Part shown: piece after piece, positions 8,992 to 17,843 of the stretch
Position numbering within the stretch: position 1 is the stretch's first letter
Layout of the letters: each line of letters starts with the position of its first letter
From: PHAA01 sp034927445
GTDB lineage: Bacteria > Bacillota > Syntrophomonadia > Syntrophomonadales > Syntrophomonadaceae
DNA length: 64,000 nucleotides
Assembly (NCBI GenBank): GCA_034927445.1
Contig: JAYFPZ010000042.1
Span: forward strand, 1 to 64,000
Direction of reading: 5' to 3'
Position numbers and translations under genes: made by a program
Notes under the pieces: generated by a model
What the model saw: only the letters and a program-made list of their open reading frames with translations
Database searches by the model: none
Told to the model about the DNA's origin: nothing

Positions 8992-10668
8992 TCAGGCTTG
9001 CTTCATCAGTTTCGGTTCCGGCCAGGTTTGGGCCATCTCGATAAAAAGCGGAATCAAGTCAGGATCGAACTGGGTCCCCGCCTTTAAACGGAGTTCATTC
9101 AGCGCCGCCGCTGTCGTCATGGCGGGCTGGCCCATCTGGCGATGGGTCATGGCGTCGAAGGCATGTAATATGGATATGATACGCGACATTAGCGGAATTT
9201 CTTCTCCTTTCAGCCCCTGGGGATAACCCTGTCCGTTCCACCATTCGTGGTGGTATAGAATAATATCGGCCAGGTGGGCAAGGCCGTCCAAGGCATGTAC
9301 GATACGGTAGCCTATCTCAACGTGCTTTTTCAACATCGTCCATTCCGACTCATCCAAACGGGACTCCTTCAGGACAACCTCCTCGGCAATACCGATTTTA
9401 CCTACGTCATGAAGTTTTGCCGCTATCAAAAGGTCGGCCAGGTTTTCCGCCGAGAGATTGAGAGTCCGGGCAAATTCAACCGCGAGATTCTGCAGCCTGG
9501 CCAGATGCTCCTTGGTTTCATGCCCCTTTTGATATAAGCGAGTTTCAATGGCTTCGGCTATAGCCGACCTGGCCTTCTTGCCTTCAACCAGCTTGGTTTC
9601 ATACATTATGGTTTCAGACTCCCTTAAAACCTCGGACAAACCTGTCTCCTTATCAGTTTTCGTCGCCCAACCCAGCGATATGCTGAAGCTAATATCCGAT
9701 TTCTGATCGTGCTCACAGGCCGCTTTGATGCTTGCGGCAACCGCAGCCGCTTCCTGCCTGTCCGTACACGGAAGAATTGCGGCAAATTCATCTCCGCCCC
9801 ACCGCGCGATAATATCATTTGGCCGACAAGTTCTCTGCATTATGAAGGCCATTCTTTTTATCCAGTTATCGCCCTCCTGATGCCCAAAAACATCGTTGAC
9901 AAATTTAAGTCCGTTCATATCACCGACCAGAACGGAGATGGGCAGGCAATCCCGGTTTTGATTAAGCTCTTGTATTTTTCTGTCAAAATAAGTTTTATTA
10001 TAAAGCCCAGTCAGTTCGTCGTGATCCGATAGATAAGTGATATGGGCGAGCCCACACTCGATCGCACCCTTTTGTTCCCTGAAAAATAAATGAACCAGTC
10101 CGATGGCGTTCATAAGCAGAATAATATGCGAAACCACATACGGGGCCAGTTGATCAAGCTTCAGGATATAAGAGAAGAGTATGGTGTTGCACACCCATAC
10201 GATATTGAGCGCTCCCAGGAAAACGGCGAATTTTCCATGTCTTTTGCCCGCTTTTACCATCGCTGTACCAACCCAGAACATCAGCAGAAAAACCGCCGCA
10301 TTCGTATAATTTATCATCATAATATCCGGCCACTGCAAGGAGAAGAAGACAAAACCGGTTAACCAAATTAGAGCTGCGCTTAAAAGCAGCAGCTTATCCG
10401 CCTTTATTCTCAAGAAGCTGAAAATGCCGCAGGAAATAAGGAGATTCGCATAGAAATACGAACCCAGACTCAATAAAAAAATTAAGCGGTTTTGCCTCAG
10501 CACATCTGGGAAAAAAGCATCCAAGCCATAGTTGAAGGCAATAACAGCCCAGCCAATAAACCACAGAATCAGAAAATGCTTGCGCTCAAACATAAAAATA
10601 TACATATATGTGGCCAGCAGTATGAAAATTGCCCCGAGTGAGGCAATTAACAGTGTGGACGGTTGCAT
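8992..10668 (-). CDS. Membrane GGDEF plus HD-GYP cyclic di-GMP protein
   Basis: This 558-aa protein starts with about 200 residues of hydrophobic helices. A GGDEF domain follows with an intact RWGGDEF site, and then an HD-GYP-type phosphohydrolase domain with HDVGKIGI, a later HHEWWNGQGYP motif and conserved HAFDAMT. Both synthesis and breakdown of cyclic di-GMP are therefore possible. The I-site RPND is present five residues before GGDEF, so product inhibition is likely, unlike in the protein at 3559. The start is ATG at 10668 behind GGGAGG. The first 21 codons of the longest frame have no such signal. Its signal and target are unknown. Confidence 0.85.
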   Translation of the reverse strand: MQPSTLLIASLGAIFILLATYMYIFMFERKHFLILWFIGWAVIAFNYGLDAFFPDVLRQNRLIFLLSLGSYFYANLLISCGIFSFLRIKADKLLLLSAALIWLTGFVFFSLQWPDIMMINYTNAAVFLLMFWVGTAMVKAGKRHGKFAVFLGALNIVWVCNTILFSYILKLDQLAPYVVSHIILLMNAIGLVHLFFREQKGAIECGLAHITYLSDHDELTGLYNKTYFDRKIQELNQNRDCLPISVLVGDMNGLKFVNDVFGHQEGDNWIKRMAFIMQRTCRPNDIIARWGGDEFAAILPCTDRQEAAAVAASIKAACEHDQKSDISFSISLGWATKTDKETGLSEVLRESETIMYETKLVEGKKARSAIAEAIETRLYQKGHETKEHLARLQNLAVEFARTLNLSAENLADLLIAAKLHDVGKIGIAEEVVLKESRLDESEWTMLKKHVEIGYRIVHALDGLAHLADIILYHHEWWNGQGYPQGLKGEEIPLMSRIISILHAFDAMTHRQMGQPAMTTAAALNELRLKAGTQFDPDLIPLFIEMAQTWPEPKLMKQA

Positions 10669-11588
10669 CGTTTTCCTCCCTCGGAACAGATTGGCCTTCA
10701 GGCTCATTTTTTTGGGCGGTTCCCAGGACAATATGACTGCTTACCGTATATCTCATCCGCATCATCACAGTCAGTCCTGCTTTTTATATATTATCGGCGG
10801 AATCCCGACACAGTTAAGCTTAAAATTCTTTCGTACTTTTAAACTTACACTCACCAGGTTAATCAGAAAACAGAGAACGCCCCCCTGTTTTACTCCTGGC
10901 TCAGGGGGACGTTCCATTCTGGGCTAAACTAAAGCTCCAACGAACCTTTATCAACTTCTTACCTATCATTGCCTTCCACTTCGTTTCCCATCCCTAACTT
11001 CTCATCATACCTTCATCTTTTGGTCTTCATTTACTCTTAGTCTATATCAGCTTTACTTTACTTCCGTTTTCCTCTGCCTGCCTTTTCAGACTCCTTAGAT
11101 TCCAACTTCCGCATTATAAAATTGTTATACACTCTTTTCACTGATTTCCTTGGGATATAGTAAATGCCTTCACCGGTATTTCCGATCCGTTAAGTTGTTC
11201 CGTTTCTGTCTTCCGGCTCTGTAGGTCTTCCGTCTTAGGAATTCCTTGGAGCTTGCTTTAATCTTACATGAGATTTTTAAAACTGTCAAAGCCAAATACC
11301 GCCATATAGGCGCTTGTAGGCCTCTACCGCCCTCTGCGGCGAGTTTATCTGCCGCTCACTAATTATTTATTATGGTTGCAAAATATTTCGTGAGTTTTGG
11401 AATTTTACTGACTTTATGAAACCAATGAAATGCTCTAGCGGATGGAATCATAATTTATTGGGAACATTAGCCATTGATCCTTGTTCATGTTACAATATAT
11501 TGGGTTTGGTTGTAAATACCTATTTATGCTTTTGGGAAGATTCCCGGCAACCTCCAGTAATATTGGTGCAAATTATCCAATATAATTA
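10669..11588. other. Long non-coding gap between divergent genes
   Basis: About 0.9 kb separate the minus-strand GGDEF gene from the palindromic element before 11747. All frames are interrupted. The minus strand is purine-rich between about 10,930 and 11,280 and shows broken peptide stretches, which could be an eroded gene, but no family is recognisable. It contains one strong hairpin, listed separately. I see no tRNA, SRP RNA, RNase P RNA or tmRNA signature. Confidence 0.5.
10875..10914. terminator. Strong hairpin, 13-bp arms, possible terminator
   Basis: GAACGCCCCCCTG at 10875-10887 pairs with the arm at 10902-10914, with one mismatch and a 14-base loop. On the minus strand the hairpin is followed by TCTGTTTTCTG, which is only weakly T-rich. 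No flanking gene would obviously need a terminator here, so it could also be part of a structured RNA or a remnant of a mobile element. Confidence 0.4.
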
Positions 11589-11701
11589 TGATTCCGCTGC
11601 AAAAAGTATATTTATGTGTTTATGGCATAGAGGAGACTTTAGTCTCCGTTGCTCAAGTCTCCTCTACGAATATGAGAACGAGGCTTTTTGCAGTAGAATC
11701 A
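11589..11701. repeat. 113-bp nested imperfect palindrome (MITE-like or structured RNA)
   Basis: Outer arms 11589-11606 and 11684-11701 match at 16 of 18 positions (TGATTC..CTGCAAAAAG). Inside, TAGAGGAGACT at 11628-11638 pairs perfectly with 11656-11666. The whole segment could fold into a long hairpin, 45 bp upstream of the gene at 11747. It has the form of a small non-autonomous insertion element, but no flanking target duplication is clear. An attenuating leader is the other possibility. Confidence 0.5.
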
Positions 11702-11746
11702 ATTATGTATAAACTGAAATAGTCCGCACCTGAACTCGCACAAGGG

Positions 11747-12685
11747 GTGACCATTTTGTTATTCATGACGGTTTCCCGACAGACTGGAAGCTACGGCAAA
11801 GAAATAGTTGATCTGCTGGCGGGCAAACTTGATCTGCCGGTTATAACCCGAGACCTGGTAATGAGCCAATGGTTTCCGGAAATAGCAACCGGGCATGAAC
11901 TGCATATGCTCTCGGAAAGCCCCGGGTTTTTCCTGTCCCAGTCGCAGTCGGGAATAAGCTTTGCCGAGCATCTGGAAAATAAACTGAGAAGCTATATTGC
12001 CGAAAAACCCGCAATCATATTGGGGTTGGGGGGGCAGGTTATATTTGCCCGCCATCCGTCCGCCCTGCATGTAAAAATCATGGCCTCGGTGGAGGTTCGC
12101 ACTCGGCGCATTATGCAGAAGTACAGCCTCAGCGCCAAAGACGCCGCCAGATTCCTGGACCTCACCGATCGCAAACACCGCCGGTTCATTTCTACGATAT
12201 ATAATAAAGACTGGTCTGATCCTGCGCTGTACCATCTTATTTTAAATACCGACTTTTTAAGCATAGAGGAAGCCGCCTCCCTGCTGAGTTATTTGATGCA
12301 GAACAAAAAAGTCGCGGCATTGTCGGCAGATGCGCCTTTGCCCCCCCAAGACCAGACGGTGGTTTTCAAGCATCCCTCCGAGGAGGAGTTCGCCAAAATC
12401 CTGGATATGCACAATATCGAGTGGGAGTATGAGCCCCGCACCTTCCCCATAAAATGGGATGCCGAGGGCAATATCGCCATGGCTTTTGCACCGGACTTCT
12501 ATCTGCCCCGTTTTAATACCTATATCGAGCTTACTACCATGAACCAGAAATATGTGGCGGAGAAAAAGAAAAAAGTGGAACTGCTTAAAAAGCTTTACCC
12601 CGGCACCAATATCAGTATCGTTTTTAAACATGATTTTCATAATTTGGCCAGAAGATTTGGATTGGAGGAGGAATCGGACGGATAA
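11747..12685 (+). CDS. Cytidylate-kinase-like protein fused to a PD-(D/E)XK-like domain
   Basis: The N-terminal ~185 residues of this 312-aa protein match the cytidylate kinase-like family. They show a P-loop-like TVSRQTGSYGKEI near the start, then ITRDLV, and helical segments ending in KDARRFL-like and NTDFLSIEEA stretches. The C-terminal ~110 residues resemble a small restriction-endonuclease fold: a YEP stretch, then APDFYLPRFNTYIELTT, then a helix rich in lysine. The usual ExK of such nucleases reads ELT, so catalysis is uncertain. The start may be GTG at 11747 or the ATG at 11765. Its stop overlaps the hpt start by one base, which implies translational coupling and a link to nucleotide metabolism. 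Confidence 0.7.
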   Translation: MTILLFMTVSRQTGSYGKEIVDLLAGKLDLPVITRDLVMSQWFPEIATGHELHMLSESPGFFLSQSQSGISFAEHLENKLRSYIAEKPAIILGLGGQVIFARHPSALHVKIMASVEVRTRRIMQKYSLSAKDAARFLDLTDRKHRRFISTIYNKDWSDPALYHLILNTDFLSIEEAASLLSYLMQNKKVAALSADAPLPPQDQTVVFKHPSEEEFAKILDMHNIEWEYEPRTFPIKWDAEGNIAMAFAPDFYLPRFNTYIELTTMNQKYVAEKKKKVELLKKLYPGTNISIVFKHDFHNLARRFGLEEESDG

Positions 12686-13209
12686 TGAATACACCCGGTC
12701 TTGGCAAAATTATTTATACGGAGGAGCAAATCCAGCAACGGATAGCGGAAATTGCGGCTACGATCAACCGGGACTACACCGGGCAAGAACTGGTCGTCAT
12801 CTGCATCCTCAAAGGCTCCTTTTATTTTGTAGCCGACCTGACCCGCCGTTTGACCATGCCCATGATCGTAGATTTTCTGTCCATCGGGGTAACCCATGAT
12901 GAATCCGGCAAAACCGCCATCAAATTCAACAAGGACCTTGATGTTGATATAGACGGAAAGCAGGTGCTGCTGGTGGAGGATATTATCGGTACCGGATTTA
13001 CCCTGGGGTACATCTGCCAGCGTTTGGAAACATCCCATCCCGCCAGCCTTAAGATATGCACCCTGCTGGACAACCCGGCCGAGCGGCTGCTGCCCATCCA
13101 GATCGATTATAAATGTTTCACCATGCCTGATATGTTTGTGGTTGGTTATGGTCTGGATTACCGCCAGCATTTCCGGAATCTTCCCTATATTGCGGAATAC
13201 CGGTACTGA
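12685..13209 (+). CDS. hpt: Hypoxanthine phosphoribosyltransferase
   Basis: This 174-aa protein converts hypoxanthine or guanine plus PRPP to IMP or GMP in purine salvage. The PRPP-binding motif VLLVEDIIGTGFTL is at about 91-104, slightly divergent from the usual DSG form. The flexible-loop region GVTHDESGK and the C-terminal VVGYGLDYRQHFRNLPYI are typical of the family. The start codon shares its A with the stop codon of the preceding fusion gene (TAATG). Confidence 0.93.
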   Translation: MNTPGLGKIIYTEEQIQQRIAEIAATINRDYTGQELVVICILKGSFYFVADLTRRLTMPMIVDFLSIGVTHDESGKTAIKFNKDLDVDIDGKQVLLVEDIIGTGFTLGYICQRLETSHPASLKICTLLDNPAERLLPIQIDYKCFTMPDMFVVGYGLDYRQHFRNLPYIAEYRY

Positions 13210-13215
13210 TAAACC

Positions 13216-13242
13216 GTGATAAGGGAATAACTCCCTTGTCAC
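13216..13242. terminator. Hairpin between convergent genes
   Basis: GTGATAAGGG at 13216-13225 pairs with CCCTTGTCAC at 13233-13242, with one G-T wobble. It lies in the 61-bp gap between hpt (plus) and the PLP enzyme gene (minus). No clear T-run follows, so terminator strength is doubtful. Confidence 0.4.
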
Positions 13243-13270
13243 GCAAGCAGTTGAGTATATAAACTATAGT

Positions 13271-14467
13271 TCAGCTCCATAATCCGATTTGCGCAAGTGC
13301 CTGGCGGATATCTTGAATGATGTCTTCAGTGTCTTCAATACCGACGCTGAAACGGAAAAAGCCTCCATGAAACTCCTCCGGATATAGATACTGGCGCTCG
13401 TCATCCTCCCCCAAAAATACGATCAGGCTTTCATCGTGTCCCAATGATACAGCGGAGGTTATGACTTTCAGATGGCTGACAAAACGGTTATGGGTATCAT
13501 GATCTGCCTTAAACCCAAAAGCCATTATTCCCGAATATCCGTTTTTCATCTGCTTGCGGGCGGTCGCATGGCCCGGGTGGCTTTCCAGGCCGGGATAGGA
13601 AACAAAACGAACGACCTCAAGACTTTCTAAAAACTGCGCTACTTTAAGGGCGCTGTCATTGTGCTGCTGCATGCGCAGAGGAAGGGTCACCGCCCCCCGC
13701 ATAATCATCCAGGCATTAAACGGACTGATTACACCCCCATTATTGACCATCGCTTCGGCCCTTATGCGATCAATATGCTGCTTGGCTCCAATGACCGCAC
13801 CTCCCATAGCATCCCCATGCCCGTTAATATATTTGGTTAAACTTTCAACACAAAAATCAGCTCCAAATTCAAGCGGCCGCTGATTGTAAGGCGAGGCAAA
13901 AGTATTGTCAACCGATAATAATGCCCCGGCGCTATGGGCTATTTGGGCGATTTCTTCGATATCACTGACTTTAAGGGTTGGGTTGGCCGGAGTTTCAATA
14001 TGAATCAGTTTGGTATTAGGCCTGATCGCAGCTTTTACTGCCTCTAAATCCGAAGTATCGGCAATAGTTGTCTCAATACCATATTTGCCCGGCAATAATT
14101 CATTAAGCAAACGATAAACCGCAATATAGGTTACATTGGAAAAAACAACGTGATCACCGCTCTTTAAAAAAGCGAAAAATATTCCGGATAAGGCCGCGAC
14201 CCCAGAGGCGAGCACTACACAATCCGCCCCTCCCTCCAGGCTGCAGAGTTTTTCCTGCAAATATTGCTGGTTGGCCCCTCCATTACGGGTATACAGCGCT
14301 TTTCCCGCACTACTCCAGTTTATATCGGTAGGATCATAAGGCAATTCATAGCTGTTTGCCATTGTAAGTGGGCGTCTAATTGCCCCGGTATCCCGGTCAA
14401 TGTCATTTCCTGCATGTACCGCCCGGGTTAAAAAACCATATTCATTACCATATCTTCTTTCACTCAT
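13271..14467 (-). CDS. PLP-dependent transsulfuration enzyme (cystathionine gamma-lyase/synthase or methionine gamma-lyase family)
   Basis: This 398-aa protein has the Cys/Met metabolism PLP fold. It shows YTRNGGANQQYLQEKL, the glycine-rich LASGVAALSG, HIETPANPTLKV, the PLP-contacting SVDNTFASP and the Schiff-base lysine in ESLTKYINGHGD. Members form or break C-S bonds in cystathionine, homocysteine or methionine. Sequence alone does not fix the substrate. The start is ATG at 14467, nine bases behind GGAAG. The gene stands alone between convergent hpt and the iorB region. Confidence 0.85.
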   Translation of the reverse strand: MSERRYGNEYGFLTRAVHAGNDIDRDTGAIRRPLTMANSYELPYDPTDINWSSAGKALYTRNGGANQQYLQEKLCSLEGGADCVVLASGVAALSGIFFAFLKSGDHVVFSNVTYIAVYRLLNELLPGKYGIETTIADTSDLEAVKAAIRPNTKLIHIETPANPTLKVSDIEEIAQIAHSAGALLSVDNTFASPYNQRPLEFGADFCVESLTKYINGHGDAMGGAVIGAKQHIDRIRAEAMVNNGGVISPFNAWMIMRGAVTLPLRMQQHNDSALKVAQFLESLEVVRFVSYPGLESHPGHATARKQMKNGYSGIMAFGFKADHDTHNRFVSHLKVITSAVSLGHDESLIVFLGEDDERQYLYPEEFHGGFFRFSVGIEDTEDIIQDIRQALAQIGLWS

Positions 14468-14641
14468 AATCATTCTTCCTTGCTAAAATAATATTATTAT
14501 TCCTATTTTATTAGTAAGATATTATAAGATTAAAATTCAGGTATTGTCAAGATGTTGTAATTCCAATATCCAGATGATGTGGAACTTTGGAGAGAATGGG
14601 GCAAGGTCAGGCAAAGGTTCTCCGGATAATTTCAACCAAAT

Positions 14642-14687
14642 AAAAAGGTTGCCCGAGAGAACCGTACTTTTCTCCCTTGACAACCTT
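14642..14687 (-). terminator. Intrinsic terminator after the ior operon
   Basis: On the minus strand AAGGTTG pairs with CAACCTT and an inner GGGAGAA pairs with TTCTCTC, around the loop AAGTACGG. A run of five T and TATTT follows. It lies downstream of iorB and the Fis-type remnant and ends that transcription unit. Confidence 0.8.
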
Positions 14688-14732
14688 GTCCAACCCACCG
14701 ACCATGACCGTGAATGCTAAAATATTAATTCC

Positions 14733-14939
14733 TTACTGCGGTTTTGATGCTTTATTATCAACAATAGCTATGGTGCAGCGCGGTATACAAATAAGCCTTT
14801 CTTTTAAGAAATTAACAAATGTTTCAACCGGATTCTTCAAAGCAGCGTATGCCTTAATTTTTCTGTATAGAGTATAACTGCTCAGGCCCAATAGTTTTGC
14901 GGCTTCGCTTATATGGTTATCTTTGCCCCGTACTACAAC
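14733..14939 (-). pseudogene. Fis-type helix-turn-helix remnant of a transcription regulator
   Basis: Just beyond the iorB stop, in another frame, the minus strand reads VVVRGKDNHISEAAKLLGLS followed by SYTLYRKIKAYA, the typical C-terminal Fis HTH of sigma-54-dependent activators. About 35 more residues follow before a stop at 14733. No start codon or upstream domains remain, because the frame is cut off by the end of iorB. I read it as the surviving 3' end of a deleted regulator gene. The hinge with iorB could mark a deletion junction. Confidence 0.6.
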
Positions 14940-14940
14940 T

Positions 14941-15534
14941 TTAGCTCATCCGGTCCATCAACTGGCAGCCTTCACGAAATGCCGCCAGATTTACATCCAG
15001 AGCCTTGGCGGGAACAATGTCCCGGATGGCTTTTTCTACTTCTTCCGCCGGCAACCCTATGGCCTGGCTTAACATGCCTACCAGCACTACATTGGCAGCC
15101 TTGATGTTGCCGCACTTCACTGCGATATCGGTGGCATCGGCCACTACGGTTTGCTTTATCACATCCGCCACTTTTTTATGGATATCATCCGGGTATTTGG
15201 CTTTGCCGCTCATAACCGGCAGCGGATTGACACGTTCGTTGTTTATGATTACCATGCCGTCCGGTTTTAAATAGTCCAGCCAGCGGGCCGCCTCGATTTT
15301 TTCAAAAGCTAAAATGATATCGGCGTCACCTTTGGTAACAATCGGAGAGAAAACTTTGCTTCCGTACCGGACCTGGGAGACTACACTTCCGCCCCGCTGA
15401 GCCATGCCGTGAATTTCCGATACTTTTACGTCATATCCCATTTGCACTGCCACCTGGGCAATGATGCGACTGGTAAGCAAGGTACCCTGACCGCCAACTC
15501 CAACTATTAAAACATTCGTAATTTTGTCCTGCAT
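14941..15534 (-). CDS. iorB: Indolepyruvate:ferredoxin oxidoreductase, beta subunit
   Basis: This 197-aa gamma-type domain protein has the family motif VGVGGQGTLLTSRIIA near the N-terminus and EIHGMAQRGGSVVSQVRYG around 42-60. With IorA it oxidatively decarboxylates aryl pyruvates to aryl acetyl-CoA while reducing ferredoxin. The start is ATG at 15534 behind GGAGGTG, which lies in the last codons of iorA. The four-base gap implies coupled translation. Confidence 0.93.
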   Translation of the reverse strand: MQDKITNVLIVGVGGQGTLLTSRIIAQVAVQMGYDVKVSEIHGMAQRGGSVVSQVRYGSKVFSPIVTKGDADIILAFEKIEAARWLDYLKPDGMVIINNERVNPLPVMSGKAKYPDDIHKKVADVIKQTVVADATDIAVKCGNIKAANVVLVGMLSQAIGLPAEEVEKAIRDIVPAKALDVNLAAFREGCQLMDRMS

Positions 15535-15538
15535 CAGC

Positions 15539-17281
15539 CTACACCTCCACTTGCTTGATCGCATCAAACTTGCATACCTGCTCGCATAAACCGCAGGCCG
15601 CACACCCATCATTCATCAGCGCTTTTTTATCCTCGTCGACGAATGTTACTCCGGTGCAACCCAACCGTATGCACAGCTTGCATCCTGTACATAACTCGGG
15701 ATCAACCGCTAATTTGTGATCCTTTTTAGGCCCCCCGGGCAGCAGGGCACAGGAACGCTTGCAAATAATTACGGAAGGCTCCCGCCGTCCCAGTTCTTCT
15801 TTTAAGGCGGATTCCAATTGGTCAATGCGCAAGGGATCAACCACCCGTACGTGTTTAATCCCGATCGCCCTTACCAATCCTTCGATATCGAGTTTGGCGG
15901 CCGGAGTCTTTCTAATCGTCAACCCGGTAGCGGGATGATCCTGATGACCGGTCATAGCCGTGGTGTCATTGTCCAGGATCATAACCGTGGAAGTCCCGCC
16001 GTTATATACGATATCGATCAACCCGGTTATGCCGGAATGAACAAAGGTGGAGTCCCCGATTACCGCCACGGTTTTGGCCGCGAATTCAGGGCCGCGGGCT
16101 TTTTCCATTCCCATGGCCGTACCTATGCTGGCCCCCATACAGATACAGGTATCCATAGCTTCCAGCGGACTGATAGCGCCCAGAGTATAGCAGCCAATGT
16201 CCCCCGCCACTACCAGGCGCATTTTACGCAGCACATGGAATACCCCGCGGTGCGGGCATCCGGCACACAGCAGCGGCGGACGGGGCGGGATTTCCTTTTC
16301 CAGATCGAAACTTTCCGGCGCGGCCGCCCCGGCCAGCTGCTGCTTGAGATACTCGGCGCTGTATTCACCCAGCAAGGTTAACTGTTCCTTGCCGCTCACC
16401 TCTATCCCCCATGATTTCACCTGTTCTTCGATGACTGGCTCCAGTTCTTCAACTACCACCAGTTTGTCCACCTTGGCGGCAAAAGATTTGATCAGTTCCC
16501 GGGGCAGCGGATTAACCAGGCCCAATTTCAATACCGATGCTTGGGGGAAGGCCTCTTTTACATATTGATAAGGAACCCCGCTGGTTATTATCCCCAGGGA
16601 GGTATCATTAAGCTCAATTCGGTTCAGCGGGGTAGTTTCCGCATACTCTTCCAACTGTCGCAGGCTTTTTTCCACTTCCACATGGCGCATCTTGGCAAAA
16701 CCTGGCAGCATGACATATTTAGCCGCGTCTTTCTTATAAGGTTTTAAGGGTACGTCCTGCTTCTCCCCTGTTTCCACCATAGTTTGGGAATGAGCCAGCC
16801 GCATGGTAATACGGAGCATTACCATGGTGTCAAACTGTTCGCTGACAGTAAAGGCCAGTTTAGTAAAATCAAGCGCTTCCTGGCTGTCAGAAGGCTCAAT
16901 CACCGGTATTTTAGCAAAGCGCCCATATCCGCGGTTGTCCTGTTCATTTTGGGATGAGTGCAGGCCGGGGTCATCCGCCGATACAATCACCAATCCCCCG
17001 TTTACCCCCATATAGGAAAAAGAATAGAGCGGATCGGCCGCCACGTTGACTCCAACATGTTTCATCGCTACCAGCGTACGGGCCCCGGCGATGGACGCCC
17101 CCGCCCCCACTTCCAGAGCCACCTTCTCGTTGGGGGCCCATTCCGCATAAACATCCGGATATTCAGCCATACTGCTTACTATTTCCGTGCTGGGTGTACC
17201 CGGGTAAGCGGTTGCCACGGTGGCCCCCGCTTCATATGCGCCCCGGGCAATAGCTGCATTGCCTATCATGAGTTTTTTCAT
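15539..17281 (-). CDS. iorA: Indolepyruvate:ferredoxin oxidoreductase, alpha subunit
   Basis: This 580-aa protein carries the N-terminal pyrimidine domain (TAYPGTPSTEI), a thiamine-diphosphate binding domain (GDIGCYTLG, and VIGDSTFVHSGI in the GD..N region) and two C-terminal [4Fe-4S] motifs, CTGCKLCIRLGC and CAACGLCEQVC. The enzyme degrades aromatic amino acids anaerobically after transamination, or runs in reverse for synthesis. The start is ATG at 17281 behind GGAGGATTTGG. The neighbouring aminotransferase hisC could supply aryl pyruvates, which is inference. Confidence 0.95.
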   Translation of the reverse strand: MKKLMIGNAAIARGAYEAGATVATAYPGTPSTEIVSSMAEYPDVYAEWAPNEKVALEVGAGASIAGARTLVAMKHVGVNVAADPLYSFSYMGVNGGLVIVSADDPGLHSSQNEQDNRGYGRFAKIPVIEPSDSQEALDFTKLAFTVSEQFDTMVMLRITMRLAHSQTMVETGEKQDVPLKPYKKDAAKYVMLPGFAKMRHVEVEKSLRQLEEYAETTPLNRIELNDTSLGIITSGVPYQYVKEAFPQASVLKLGLVNPLPRELIKSFAAKVDKLVVVEELEPVIEEQVKSWGIEVSGKEQLTLLGEYSAEYLKQQLAGAAAPESFDLEKEIPPRPPLLCAGCPHRGVFHVLRKMRLVVAGDIGCYTLGAISPLEAMDTCICMGASIGTAMGMEKARGPEFAAKTVAVIGDSTFVHSGITGLIDIVYNGGTSTVMILDNDTTAMTGHQDHPATGLTIRKTPAAKLDIEGLVRAIGIKHVRVVDPLRIDQLESALKEELGRREPSVIICKRSCALLPGGPKKDHKLAVDPELCTGCKLCIRLGCTGVTFVDEDKKALMNDGCAACGLCEQVCKFDAIKQVEV

Positions 17282-17301
17282 CCAAATCCTCCATTCCTAC
17301 A

Positions 17302-17835
17302 TCAATGTTTAGAGCGATACCAATCGCCGATAGACTGACTCACCAGCTGGGCCATACGATAAACCAAAGCCAGTCCCTGATTTTTATTTTTACGGGATCC
17401 CCAATGACTTGCTCTGACATCCACCACCCCGGTCAGGGAAAACTGACCGACGGTGGGCAGATTTTTGGCGAAAGCCTTGCCGGGGACCAGGCCGCCCTGC
17501 CGTAGCTGGATTAACCCAATCTCTTGCTCGTCTCCTACCGATGCGTCAATGGCGATCATCGGGCGTCCGAAATTCTGCTGCCGGGCCTCTTTGATTCCCT
17601 GCAGGAGGTTCTGCGCATGGAGCGGTTGGTCCAGGGTTCCGAACACACGCAAATCAGGCGCATTGGCCTGCAGCATGGTTCCGGTCAGAGGTCCGAAACA
17701 ATCCAAAATATGCCGGTCCGAACCAATGCATACAAAGATCGGTTCAGTTTCAATTTCAGCCAATAAGGCACAAAGAGCATGGAGCAATAGACCCCGTGCC
17801 GCTTTATCCTGATAGTGTATTTTCACTGTATCCAT
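17302..17835 (-). CDS. yyaC: YyaC-like sporulation protein (DUF1256)
   Basis: This 177-aa protein matches the YyaC/DUF1256 family of spore-formers, related in fold to germination protease GPR. Visible family features are FVCIGSDRHILDCFGPLTGT near the N-terminus and IAIDASVGDEQEIG, followed by GLVPGKAFAKNLP. The exact role is unknown, but its presence supports an endospore-forming host. I start it at ATG 17835 behind AGGGGTGGCT. It lies two to eight bases after hisC on the same strand. Confidence 0.85.
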   Translation of the reverse strand: MDTVKIHYQDKAARGLLLHALCALLAEIETEPIFVCIGSDRHILDCFGPLTGTMLQANAPDLRVFGTLDQPLHAQNLLQGIKEARQQNFGRPMIAIDASVGDEQEIGLIQLRQGGLVPGKAFAKNLPTVGQFSLTGVVDVRASHWGSRKNKNQGLALVYRMAQLVSQSIGDWYRSKH

Positions 17836-17843
17836 AGCCACCC

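Noticed and set aside
11416..11712. 98-codon plus-strand frame
   Set aside because: It runs through the palindromic element, has cysteine- and tyrosine-rich random-looking sequence and no ribosome binding site.
14677..14877. 66-codon plus-strand frame
   Set aside because: It is antisense to the Fis-type HTH remnant, which has a clear family match on the minus strand.
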